In this document: positions 1-12,450 of the stretch, piece by piece
How the letters are laid out: every line of letters starts with the position of its first letter
Position numbering within the stretch: position 1 is the first letter of the stretch
From: Glycine soja
Lineage: Eukaryota > Streptophyta > Magnoliopsida > Fabales > Fabaceae
NCBI RefSeq assembly: GCF_004193775.1
Contig: NC_041011.1
Location: forward strand, 47,499,167-47,563,166
Direction: 5' to 3'
Length of the DNA: 64,000 nt
Translations under genes and position numbers: made by a program
Notes under the pieces: generated by a model
What the model was told of the DNA's origin: nothing
Seen by the model: only the letters and a program-made list of their open reading frames with translations
The model's database searches: none

Positions 1-3000
1 AAATGGAAACATAATGCATTATATATCAATTATATTGTTTTTAGGTGAACCATATATATGCACAAACATGAGATAAAATTATTCACCAACCATATTATAC
101 TATATAGGTTGTTGTAGTACATTAATATATGATAAGAGAATTTTGACTAATTAAAAATACAATTTTAAGAATTTTTTGTGATATAGAACAAATAAGGATG
201 TATTAAGAAAAATACAAAGAATTATATTCTATGACAAAAAATGGAATCTCAATCCTACATCTCTGTGCTTCTGGGAACGAGAATTTTGTAATTAAATGGA
301 ATTGAAAGTATGATACTCTGTTTATCATTAAAAAAATATGAAAATTCTCTTGTTCCAAAATTAAATATAAAATAAAGTTGATTAAATTGTGATTTTGATA
401 TTCCTAATTTTTTAAATTTATGATTTTGATTTTGCTGGATTTTAATTATAATATTTGATCTTCTAGTTTTATAAATTAGTGATTTTGATCATCTTAATAA
501 ATTATTAACAAATAATTATAATTAATTGATTTATTAAGTTAATTATAAATTAATCAAAACTATTAATTATTAAAAAATTGAGTAAAAATTATTAATTTAA
601 ATTTTTTATAATATATTCCTCCTTTTTTCACAAATAGCTCTTATATATTTACTATCACACATGACTTTACTAACATTTACGTTAGATTTAATAGTCTTTT
701 ATTAAAAAAAATAATGATTAATAATCTATTAAGGAGTCCTAAATCATGTATTTAAAAAATTAAGGAGAATAAAATTACAATTCATCCAATAAAGTTGTAT
801 TCCTTCTCACTAAATATAGAATAAAACTTTATTGAATATATGTATAAGCTGTATTCCAAATAATTTGTGAGAAATGAGATCGAATAATCTCCCCATGGGT
901 GGTACCGTAAAGTATATCGATGCTTAAGTCAAGAAGAATTTTAATATAGTAAAGGAAAAAGTGTGCATACCTAACCTTAGTGTGACTCCTATATTTATAT
1001 GGTGATCCACAGGGCGTTCACGATTTTTTTTTATTAGTAAAAAAGATATTAGAGAAATGTTAACAAACTCTTTTAAATAAACTCTTTATTATTGGATAAA
1101 TCTTTTAAATAAAATTTTTATTATTGGATAAAATTGATCTATTGAAAATTACAAATTTAGCAGAATTTTTTATAATAAAATTTAGCTGAATCTTCTCATT
1201 TAATATTTTTCAATAAATTTTAACCAATAAAAAATATATATATTAGAATTTTTAAAAATGTTATTAATACTCCTCAACATATTATAGCAGGGTTGCATAA
1301 TTTTCAAAAAACACTTTCCGGTCCAATTCAACAATTGAGATAAAGATGTAGCATAAATCTTAAAAATTAGCTTTGAAATATTCGAAATGCACTCATTAAA
1401 TACAACCATCACTTTTTTTTCTCAGAAATATAACCATAACTTAAATCATTTAATTATATAGGTCTTTCGGGAATAATTTTTTTACGATATTATTAATTAA
1501 AATTAATCAACTTAATATTTTTATTAGTATTAATAAATTAGGTTTTTTATATATAGGAAAAAAAGAATTACTAATTTATATTCGCATTAGATTTCAGTAT
1601 ATAAGTCAACAAAGTTAAAAGAGAAATGGCAATTTATAATAAACTGGTTATAGGAATATGTGATCAAATGCTAATATAAAATTATTTTATATTATTAGTA
1701 TATAACCTTTAAATTCAATTAAAAAAATTGTTTAGAGATGAAAAATTTAATTAATCCAAATTTTATTTACAGTAGCATTTAATTTCATTAGAAATTAATT
1801 ATTATTTTATGTCATAAATTTTGTGAATATAATAATCTTTATGTATATTAATTATTAAAGATGCATCTCTCTCATTTATAATATATATTTTCTTGAAATT
1901 AATATTAAAGTAATATTTTTTTTCTTAACTAGTTATTTAATTTAAGTTTCAATTTTTTGTTTTTTAATCAATGCTTAAATTGTTCAGTTAATATTAAACA
2001 TAGCAAGATATTTGTAAATTACTGATAAAACAATTTTTTAAGGCTTAATTATTACTTTTTTAATAATAATTGTTTGATACATATAGTGATAGTAATTTTC
2101 ATAAAGATATCCATAAATAGTTATAGTAATGTCATATAATGGTTTGTAAGCAAAATTTATAATAATATTTTAAATTTAAAAAGTTATTTCCATAATCATT
2201 AAATTTCTATAGTAATTCTAGTAGTAATCAGAAGTAGAAATCGAACTAATGAAAGTTTCAAGAAGAAAAAGAGATTGAAAAACTAAAAGGTTTAAAAAAA
2301 TGCAGTGAAATAAAAAAACATAAATTCATTAAAAGTGAGAATAAATGCATATACAATGACCTCTTGAACTAATAATCAATTTTGATGTGTGACATTGTTG
2401 ATGTTTAAGGATTTAAGTAATAATGATTCAATTTATCAAAAATTAACTGTTAAATGTCTTATTAATAACCTTCTAATACTAATAATTGAATTCTATGATT
2501 TGGACACATATATAACATTATTCCTAAATACACATATGGAATATTTACTTGATGACTTTGTGTAATTTATTCTATAACCACTTCAAGTGATATTTTGAAA
2601 TTCAAAATTGTTTTGCCTATGAACAATTTTAAACTCCACATGAGCTTTAATAGAGTCATCAAAAACATCCATTTATGTTGAATGAATCATTTCATTGATG
2701 AATATAATTTTTCAAATTTTACTTAGTGTTGATTATTCTTTAATACACTCTTATTTGTCATCCAAAACAAGTACATTGAAATTATATCAGTTTTTTAACT
2801 TAGACAAATTTCAAATAACAAAGATAACAAATATAAAACACTTCAAAAAATATATAATGATATAAAAGAACCTCCTACTCTGAATCTGAGTGCATTCTAG
2901 TTAAATTTATCTTTTATTACTTAAACTAATTTTGACAAATTATAAAACTAACATTTTTAATTGCATATAATTTGTTATAATTTTTTTATTAATTAAATCA

Positions 3001-5069
3001 GTTTTCTTTTATTTTTTTTACTATTTTATAGTTTAACAGTTTACTTGTGCACTTGTACCAAACACTTGCTAATTAAGTTATAAGTCCGAAGTTGTTTTTG
3101 GAGGGAAGAGGCATTGAGAAGTGGGGTCGTTGTCTTGTTGAGAGTTGAATGGGTGTTTTGGCTCTTAACGAAATGAAACGAAAAGGTATGTGTTGTGGTG
3201 TGTTGTGCTGAGAAAGGTGGGCGCAATAAAAAAAAAAATCTAGTTGAGGAAATTAATATTTATTGCTTCAGGAAATGTTGAGGAGCTTACTAAGTAGTGA
3301 AAAAACAGGTAAATAATCAACAAAAGGACACAAAATCTTTAATTGGAAAAATCCTTTAATATGAGAGGTATAAATCACATGTATTTTTTCTGAAATTTCG
3401 TGTAATTTTACAAACTTTTTAATATTTATATCAACATTTCTTATAAAGAGATTTGGTGTAATGTTTTTCAAATAAAATAATTAAGGAAGATTAGTGTACT
3501 ATATAAGTTGTTAGAAAAAAGTCTAATATATAAAGAGTATTAGTGTAGTATTTTAAAATAATTAAAAAGGTAGTGTAAAAATAAATTAAAAAAAAATTAT
3601 TGTGCAATCTTACAAAACTTCAAGAGATATTTCATATTACTCTAATTTACTCAAAATCTACGAAGAATCTCTCATCAATAAAAATATAACAACTGCAATC
3701 TAAAAAAGATGAACAAACAGAAATAAGATCCAAAAAATTCTCACATTTAGCAACTTTCCCTCCCAAAACAAATTGCACGCTGCAATAAACAAAGGCTTTG
3801 CACCTTCCTGTTATAAAGGTAAAGCCCCTGAAAAATAATGCCTTGTCCTTTTTTATATTTAAAAAACTAAAGAGTAATGGGCTAACACTAGAGAAGGAAA
3901 ATTAGTCCAACATATGTTGTTGGGTTTCTTTAGAAGATGGGTGGGGGAATTTCTATTCACACCCCTCTCTATGATTGGTTTTTTATATTTTCAAAATACC
4001 CCCTGTTTTCTCTCACCGTCCTCCCCTCCCACCCCCACCATGTGAACCTTCCCCTCAACTTTGTATTTTTTTTCCACATATTTTATGAAAATTAGTTTTC
4101 ATAATATAAAAATTTGCATGACAAAGTGTAGTTTTCATAGTGAATGAAAAAAATTACATTTAAGAATGTGTTTAAGTGTACGTCACTTTCCCAAAAAAAT
4201 AGTCCAGAAAACTAGTAGGGTGTGAAGAGGAAAACGGAAGCTGTGAATAGCATGATGCTGTACCCCAATTGTGTAATCCACAAACAAAATTTTGTAAATG
4301 GAACCTAATTCTTATATGTATCATTGTACTGTTTATCTTAGAACAAGTTATTCTGTAATTTATGGGTTGTTTTTAGGGATTATAGAGCTGTTCTATTTTT
4401 AGGTGGTTTCTCTTTTAATTAGGAAAATTCTTTTGCTCTTTTTGGTGAGCTAGTAGGGGCTATGGTAGCTATTGAGACCGTCGATGTGAGAGGAAGGAAG
4501 GTTTCTTTTGCAGCAGCTTCTTGTAGTGTCATATTGACTTCTTTAATCTCCAAAGATGCAAGTCTCACATAATCTTTCATAGAAAGCATCAAGCATGTGC
4601 ATTTTTCCTCTACACTTCAAGAACCTTAATCTCTACACGTGTTTCAACAAGTGTGGCCTCTGGACTAGGGCATAGTTTAAGGTCATACTAATTCTTTAAA
4701 GCCACTAATTTCATCAGTGGGGCTTCTATTTCAATTGTTTGCTATAGTGAAATTCTTAATAATAAGTTAAGGATTAGATATTGTAAGATGAATTAATATA
4801 AATCTATGCTGTTGTTTCTTTCTTTTGTCTCTTGCATTTGAATATTTGATATTTGGTTATTAACCTAAAAATCTAAGAAAAAAGTTTTGTTTTGTGTAAA
4901 AAAAATAGTCAAAGTAAGTTTTTCTAAAATATTTTTTTTCTTCATTGGATAAAGTTGTCTTTGAAAATTATATATTTTTCTTTCTTCCTACTTTTTGTCA
5001 CATCTATCAATTTTTCTGTAATTTTCCCGAGTGACCTTGTTAGCATTTGAGCATTATTTTCAACTTTTT
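1..5069. other. Gene-free AT-rich DNA
   Basis: There are many homopolymer and dinucleotide runs and no reading frame above about 70 codons with a recognisable motif. No RNA gene is seen. A less AT-rich patch at 3,880-4,060 and 4,440-4,690 shows no coding pattern either. Confidence 0.55.
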
Positions 5070-5755
5070 GAGTACAAATGTGAGGTAAAATCTTATATCA
5101 TGTAAGAATGAGAAGGTTGAGCATCATATGAGTGAAAGTAAAACCCATAAACTCAAACCTTAAAATTTTGGATTAAAATATGATGTTAAGTTTACTTATA
5201 TGATTGTTCATTGTCCATTGGTGTAAATCTCTTCGGTGTTTACTCCCCTCGATTGCACAACAATTGGTATCAAAACTTGGTTAATCTTGTAGCCTGATGA
5301 CCAAAAGTATCAAAGAAGCTTAAGGAAGTTGATGATAGATTTGTGTAGGGTCCTTATGTCAAAACTCTACTTAACAATAATGAGATGGATCCTTTGCCTG
5401 AGAATCCCTTATATTAAAAGTCTTTTTAGCAATGGATCTAGGTAGTGCGTCCTATGGGTGGAACAACGGTGCAAATATCTAGAGTACATGGGCTCTAATA
5501 GTCACCATGAAATACTCGTAGATGATAATAACTTCCACTCGAGAGGGATGCTACCATGTGGAAGAGTCTCACACTTGAGGAAGAAACTATTAGAGTACAA
5601 GGTAAAGTCTCACATCGTATAAGAATGAGAAGGTTGAGTATCATATATCTAGAAACAAGACTCATAAACTTGAGTCTTACGATTTTAAGTTAAAATATAA
5701 TGTCAAATTTACTTATATGATTGTTCATAATTTATTGATATAAATCTTTCTAAAA
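5070..5755 (+). mobile_element. TRIM-like miniature LTR retrotransposon
   Basis: Direct repeats at about 5,070-5,236 and 5,593-5,750 share GAGTACAA, AAGAATGAGAAGGTTGAG, ATCATAT, CATAAACT and TTTACTTATATGATTGTTCA. They flank about 350 bp with no coding capacity. Just inside the left repeat, TGGTATCAAAAC (5265-5276) resembles the primer binding site for initiator Met-tRNA (TGGTATCAGAGC). Purine-rich GAGGAAGAAAC precedes the right repeat. LTR-PBS-PPT-LTR in under 0.7 kb fits a TRIM. Divergence of the repeats says it is old. Confidence 0.6.
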
Positions 5756-5782
5756 AAAATACACCTAAAATCCCCACAACGT

Positions 5783-5878
5783 ACTCAGTAGAAGTTTCCA
5801 ATCCACCACTTTTAAAACATGTCAGAAGACACTCAGTAGAAGTTTCCAATCCACCACTTTTAAAACATGTCAGAAGAC
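5783..5878. repeat. Perfect 48-bp tandem duplication
   Basis: Units 5783-5830 and 5831-5878 are identical, starting ACTCAGTAGAAGTTTCC and ending ATGTCAGAAGAC. Identity in an otherwise diverged region implies a recent event. Confidence 0.95.
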
Positions 5879-7321
5879 ACTATACTCTAGTGAGGAGTGA
5901 CACTCAAATGATTCAAGGCTTTGGCTTCAATGTAGCCAAAAAGGAAAAGAGAGTGGCTTTTGGACCTCAATTATATACGTGCTATGCTACAGCAACTAGC
6001 TGAGTAGAAAAGTTCACAGAAATGTGAGCACTGAGAGCTCTTATCAGCAAGTTACCAACCAACAATAGGGCATCTAATCGGTGAATCTATTATAATTTTG
6101 CCTCCACTTCATTCTTGATCCAAATCAAAAGGAATATTTATAGATTCTATATTCATTCACTCCCTTTTCCACATCAGCATCACATACTCTGCATATTCTT
6201 GTCTAAACATTTTGATTTGTTGGTTACACGCAATGCCACACTGCTACCAGTGAAAGGTATATAACTCACTATTACTACTATATACCATCTTACACAGCAA
6301 GGCTCCCATCACTCTAAAAGTTTCTCAATTAAAAATTAAACAAACTCATAAAGTGGATCACAAAGAAGATATTACTTGTGCTAGTGTGTAAAAAAAAGAT
6401 ATTACTTTTTCTAGTCAAGAGAGCCATAGTTTATTCTAAACCAATGGGTAAATGTTTTCTCTGGCCTTTTAAAATGGGATCTTAATGAGTATGATTTGTT
6501 TAATTATTTTATACATTTAATCAATTACCTTTAATGACTTTTTCGTTTGCCATTTTTTCCCATGTCCTTGTTAATAAGTTATTGAAATTAATGTCTTTGT
6601 CTAATAAGCCTAATTTAAAAAATATTCAGTTAACTTCCTAGGTGATAGGTCATTGTTTAAGGGAGTAACCTTTTTCCAGCGATGATGACAGCAGAGCAAG
6701 GACTAACCTTGCGAATTTTACTTCCTAGGCGATAGGGCATTCTCGCACAAGTGATCCTGCAAAATAATTTCTTATTTTTAAACAATAAAATTATTTGGAT
6801 GTTTCAGGTAAGCATGCATTTTTTAAATTGTATTATCAGAGGGTGGGTTTCAATTTAACTCAACTTTATTAAATCGATTTATAACGTGATCTTTTATTTA
6901 TATTTTTATAAGGTGATCTTTTTTTCATATAAAGTGAAAATAGTAAGCACGTTATAATGGCACGAGTCATCCTTGTTTCTATGGTTTGCTTACAAAACTT
7001 ATCATTTGCTTAGAAAATAAAAATATCGTAGCTTTTGTTTGTTATATCTAAAACTAGGCCTGGTGGTTAGGCTCATGGTTCGTGTGAGTCATGGATCAAA
7101 TTTTATTAAAAATTCATAATTATATAAGATTTTAAGATCACTTTGCATAATTTGCGAGTTGCGCGGATTTGAACGGTGCGTCATCCCACAATCACTAATT
7201 AAGTTTAATTTAAATTTAATTAATCTTAAAAATTTAATTCAATTTTTTTTATTTATGTTAAAAATTTATTTAGTTGTGTTAAAATTTTTATAATTAAATA
7301 TTTTTTAGAAATTTATTAAGA

Positions 7322-7326
<5 letters not shown>

Positions 7327-7371
<45 letters not shown>
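7327..7371. repeat. (TA)n microsatellite
   Basis: About 45 bases of uninterrupted TA dinucleotides. Confidence 0.95.
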
Positions 7372-7375
<4 letters not shown>

Positions 7376-9755
7376 GAGTGTGATTGATTATTTTTTTTAA
7401 AAAAATATATTTATTTTAAAATTACAATTTTTTTATAAAAAAATTAAGCCCACAGATCAATCTATTTAGTGTGTAGGATCCACGGGGCAGAAACAGATGG
7501 ATATATTAAATTTGTATAAAAGTAGGGGAGCATTCAACGATGGTTCTTGTGCTGTACTGCGTGGAGTTCTTTAACTCGGGCTAAATCAGTATGAAACCGC
7601 GGTATCTTGTTTTTCTTTAAAGTTGTGAATTGTGCATGTCGTCAATTCTAACCTGCCATCTTCAAAATTACTTGTATTTGAATGAGTTTAAGTTTAACTG
7701 TGGTGTATTGTGAGTTTAAACATTTTTATATCATTAAAAATTGGAAATATTTTATATAATATTTAAAATATTATTATTAAAATTAAAATTTTTATCATTT
7801 ATAAAAATTTATAATTGGATAAAAATATTAAATATTTTTAAAATTATTATAGTATTTCAATTTTAAATTCTTTCAATAAAATGTTTTTTTTTTCTAATGA
7901 TGAATAATTTGTGACAGTAGAAAAAATAAAAAATGTACATATATTTAATCTGTACACAGTAATTTCTATTAAAAATTTATAAAAAAAATTGAGTTATGCG
8001 TTAAATTACTTATAACTTATGTCAATACTCAATAGCCTTGTTTGTTGTTTTTGAAAGCATCAATAGCATTGTAAGTTCACAGTACAAATTTATTTATTTA
8101 TTTTTATATGTAAATGATCGGAAATGAAACAACAATTTCCAGGCAATTGTTAGGTCAATTATTTAGACGTTTTGCTCTTTAACGTGTGCTGCACTCCAAA
8201 GAATCCATATTTTCATGATTGATATTGATTAAAGAAAAGAAATACCAGACCAGAAATTTCACGTAAATTGCTGAGGAAATTCCTCCTCAATTACATAACG
8301 CCGTCGCATGACAAATTTATATACCAAAAAGGTACAAGAGTTTCAAGTGTCTAAACATAGAAATTTATAAAATATGCCTTTGTTAATATTTTGAAAAAGG
8401 GAATATAAGGATGTGTTTGGTTTGCATTTTTATTTTCTGTTTTCATTTTTTAAAAAATGTTTTTATTTTTATTTTACTCAAATTAAAGTTTCTGTTTTCA
8501 ACTTAAAACATTAAAAACGATATTTTATTATTTTTATTTTCACTAAAAATATTTTTAAAAATCCAACCAAACATATTTTTATCATCATAATTTATGATTG
8601 CTTAACGGGGTAGGTACTTGGTTACTTCTTATGCAGCCTTATGGAGAGTCACGCGTCCACATTGACATTTACAAAAATAACAATTGAATATTTAAGAAAC
8701 CCACGACAAATCGATTGCATTTTGGTCAAAGTCGTCTCGAATCCTGTTTTCTCAAGTCTTCTATTGTGACAATTTAAATAATCATCGAGTGAAATAATAT
8801 TTCAAAAAATCTAGCATAAGATTTCTTAGCTACAATAAAAAAATTAAAATAAATTTTTTTATGTAATAAATTTTTTAACTATATAGTTTTTATTTAAAAT
8901 CAAAATTCTAAGATATGCATACCATGCACGAAATATATTGAGGATAGCCCTATAAAATATATTAAATGTTTAATAGTTAAAAATTTGTTAAAAATAAGAA
9001 GACTAGTCATGTATCAAATAGTAATGAAATATTTAAATTATTAATTACTATTGTGCGGTAGTATAATTAATATGTTGAATATTTGATTACTTATTATAAT
9101 AAAACATGAAAAATATGATTAATATTTTATTTGTATACTATATTATAATGCTAAATTTTATTTCCTACAATTAATAATGACACTGAGTAGTTCTAAATTG
9201 AGTATTCTAGTACTCCTTTAATACTCACTTTTAAAAAATTCTTATATTGAGACTTATATCCGTGTAGAAAATAACTTTAATATCATGTCATTTTCTATTG
9301 GATATCTATAATTATTATTCACATTTTAATAAATATAAAATTGATAAATAAATAATATTAATTAAAAATACAATAATTATTAAATTAAATTCTCGTTAAA
9401 AAATAATCATTATCACAAAACACTATAAAAATTAATCTTATTCAAACATAGTTTACAAAACACAATATTCTAGCAAATAAGGAACATGATTTTTTTTGTG
9501 TGAATTAAGAAACATGATTTATCCCTTACTTATTATTATTATGGATAAGGTTGGATACTACTTCACCGTGTCCTATAAAATATTCATTGAGATAAAAAAA
9601 ACTAAAATTTCTTTAAAAAGATAAAAACAAATAACTTACATTCTAGTCCACCTTATGACATGTATGAATCTTTGATAGGATGACATGTATAAACAAAGTT
9701 ATCATTTATAAGAATAAGAATATTATTTTCAATAAAAAATGAGTAATGTTATTCC

Positions 9756-9759
<4 letters not shown>

Positions 9760-9816
<57 letters not shown>
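9760..9816. repeat. (AT)n microsatellite
   Basis: About 57 bases of uninterrupted AT dinucleotides in gene-free DNA. Confidence 0.95.
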
Positions 9817-12244
9817 TACTTAATAATATTCTGATTTCTAATTTAACGTGATTATATAGCCTCTTAAAATAAATTGATTTTCGCATCACACAAACTTTAG
9901 TAAATTAGTAAATATGTATAGTTAAATTCTTAAACTTATTTGTTTATAGAATTAAATTCTTAAACACAATTACTTGGAAACTTTCAGATGATTGATTTAT
10001 TTTAAGAATTGAAGGTTGTTAACTGAAATAGTTATTGATTGTAAAAAAGAAAAACTAAAATAGTTATCAAATTAAAGGTATTTTTAATTATTTGGTTGTA
10101 AGATTTTTAATTTTTGATCGTTGCAAGATCTTAATCTCTTGTAATATTTTCAATTTACATTTTTTTGTTACATTTTTTCACTTACATAAAAAAAAGGATA
10201 TCAGCTAATTTATAATTATTGTATATTACGTGTGAAAATGAGGACTTTTAGATATGAATGAGTATTATATTATGTATTTCTAAAAATACTATTTTTTTCA
10301 TATAAATTTTAAGTTATTTTGCTATATAATATAATTTTCAAGTTTATATTTTTTTTAAAATATATTAATGTTAGTGAGGATTATGTTATATATTATGAAA
10401 AAATATATTATATATTATAGATGATATATCTTTTTTTATTGTTGCTTGATTTGATATTAAAATTCACGTTATTGTTATTTTTTTTCCTTATGTCAATTGA
10501 TATAACAACATGAATTACATTAAAAAATATTTAAATCAAATCAATTAATGCTACATATAGGTTTTCATAGTCATTAAAAATCAATTTAATTTATTAGAAA
10601 CGAATTTAATTTCTTGAACTCCCGAAGATCTCACATGTAAATTTGTTTTTTTTTTCTTCATATGTATATAGTATAAATATAAATTATAAGACTATCACAA
10701 TTATAAATTAATTTATTGCAATCAATTAATCATTAAATTAGTCTAATTAGTAATTCGAATTTACAGTCATTAATTATAAAATATGTTTTAAAGTAATTAA
10801 TTACTTTAATTGTAATTATATTTTTTTATCAATTATAATTTTTTTATTGCAATCAAATAATTGTTAAGAGCTCCGATAATGTTACTTACAAACATTCTAT
10901 TTAAAAATCATTTTCGTTATTTATTTTGATATATAATATAAAAATAATTTTCGTATGTATTATTATAGATAGATAGATTTGAAAAAATAGTTTTGCGGCC
11001 GGAACATAATTATCTGGAGTGAAAGATACTTATGATATATAAAAAATATTAATTAAGTTTTTAGTCTTCAATGCATTTTTTTAAATAGTTGGGCCTTAAA
11101 TAATTTTTTGTTATTATAAATAGTCTTCACCATTAATAATTTTTTTAAGTATTGATCTATCTACTTAAGTATTAGGATTCAATAATAATGTTTCTCTTTT
11201 CCTTTTAGGTTTTAATAACATAATATTTTATTTATTTACCTAAATATAATAAAAATTATATGACATCTAGCATACACATTACATCTAATATGTGTTATTT
11301 TATGACACTTCATTTTCTTAACAAACTATCAATCCCAATTTTCCTTCTTTTATTTTTTATTTCAATTTAAATTATTTATTTTTAATCTGAAATATAATTT
11401 AAATATTAAAAGATGTTTTATTTGTATGAATTTAATCACAGTGTATATTTAAAAATATTTCTTTAATATAAATTTCAATTATACAATAAGTAAATACTTA
11501 TCTTATTGAACTATAACACTAGTTAAAAATATTTTTGAAATTCATACAAAAATAATTTTAAAAATTAAAATCCATCAAACCAAACCAAAGTAAATTAAAT
11601 AAATCTAATATTTTAACTTGTGCAATACATAGGACAGATATTTATTTTATATAGATAATTGTTTTAAATAAATAATAATGAATATATAAATTATATTATA
11701 ATTATAATTCATAATTCATAATTATTTTTAATATGAAATTTATACTTTAAATATGTGATAAAAAATTTATATTATGATACAAGATTAATTTTAAATATTG
11801 ATAGTTTTTTTAAAAATATGAAAATTGAATTTAGAAATAATACATTGGAACGGATAAATAAATATTTATTATTTGTAACGCAAAAACTTTTCTTGAACTA
11901 TAAAGAAACTTGGGACAGTAGGAAAATAGTAATTGCCTCGCCCCCGTCTCAAATTCAACCTAGTCTTGTTTATCGGCTAGTAAACTAACAGTTTCAAATT
12001 GTTTTTTTTATGAAATCTAAATCTAAATATTGTTGGTTTTTAATTCTATATAATCTCATTTTTTTTCTTCAATTTAAATGAAAATATTTAATATTAAAAC
12101 CGAAATCAAATAAGAAGATCAAACAAAATCAAAACAAGAGCTTATATTTATAAGACGTATAGTTGATCTCAATCAAAACAAGTTTATTTGGAATTTTTTT
12201 TTGCAGCAAGCATATTAAAGTACGACAAACACAGTCTATATAAT

Positions 12245-12251
12245 TATATAA
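12245..12251 (+). promoter_or_regulatory. Candidate TATA box of the AAA-ATPase gene
   Basis: TATATAA followed by AG lies about 200 bases before the start codon. With usual plant spacing, transcription would begin near 12,277 and give a leader of about 170 nt. The surrounding DNA is AT-rich, so a chance match is possible. Confidence 0.4.
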
Positions 12252-12308
12252 AGAGCTATAAGAGAAGCAACACGGAGACATAATTCGTCAAACAAACGTT
12301 GTATTGCA

Positions 12309-12335
12309 ATGTGCATAAATACCCCATTCCTCTGA
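12309..12335 (+). other. Upstream ORF 1 in the AAA-ATPase leader (8 codons)
   Basis: ATG at 12309 opens an eight-codon frame (MCINTPFL) ending in TGA. It lies in the predicted leader of the AAA-ATPase gene if transcription starts near 12,277. No conservation can be judged from one sequence. Confidence 0.35.
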
Positions 12336-12372
12336 TTTCTTGCAAACATCAAGAATTGTTCACCTGCTTTCT

Positions 12373-12450
12373 ATGAACTTCAATAATTCTGATACACCCT
12401 TTGACGTAAATAGATCACCAGTGTGTCAAAGGAGCAAGCTTTTTGTGTGA
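12373..12450 (+). other. Upstream ORF 2 overlapping the AAA-ATPase start codon
   Basis: ATG at 12373 opens a 25-codon frame. Its TGA stop (12448-12450) shares its last base with the ATG of the main protein (12450-12452), forming TGATG. If the leader is transcribed and unspliced here, ribosomes that translate this frame stop exactly at the main start, a geometry compatible with reinitiation control. The reading is direct; the regulatory role is inference. Confidence 0.4.

Larger units (their letters stand above)
5879..12244. other. Gene-free AT-rich DNA before the AAA-ATPase gene
   Basis: Two AT microsatellites lie here. A possible decayed tRNA-like patch sits near 7,055-7,110 (GGCCTGGTGGTTAGGC then GTCATGGATCAAATT). 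Otherwise only AT-rich sequence is seen, with no supported reading frame. Confidence 0.5.

Noticed and set aside
7055..7110. tRNA-like patch (GGCCTGGTGGTTAGGC, GGATCAAATT)
   Set aside because: A- and B-box resemblance is too weak to call a SINE or tRNA relic, so it is mentioned only within the intergenic entry.
12423..12449. Longer start for the AAA-ATPase
   Set aside because: It would need a GTG start codon. The ATG at 12450 begins the family-typical MEQKHVLLSALSVG.
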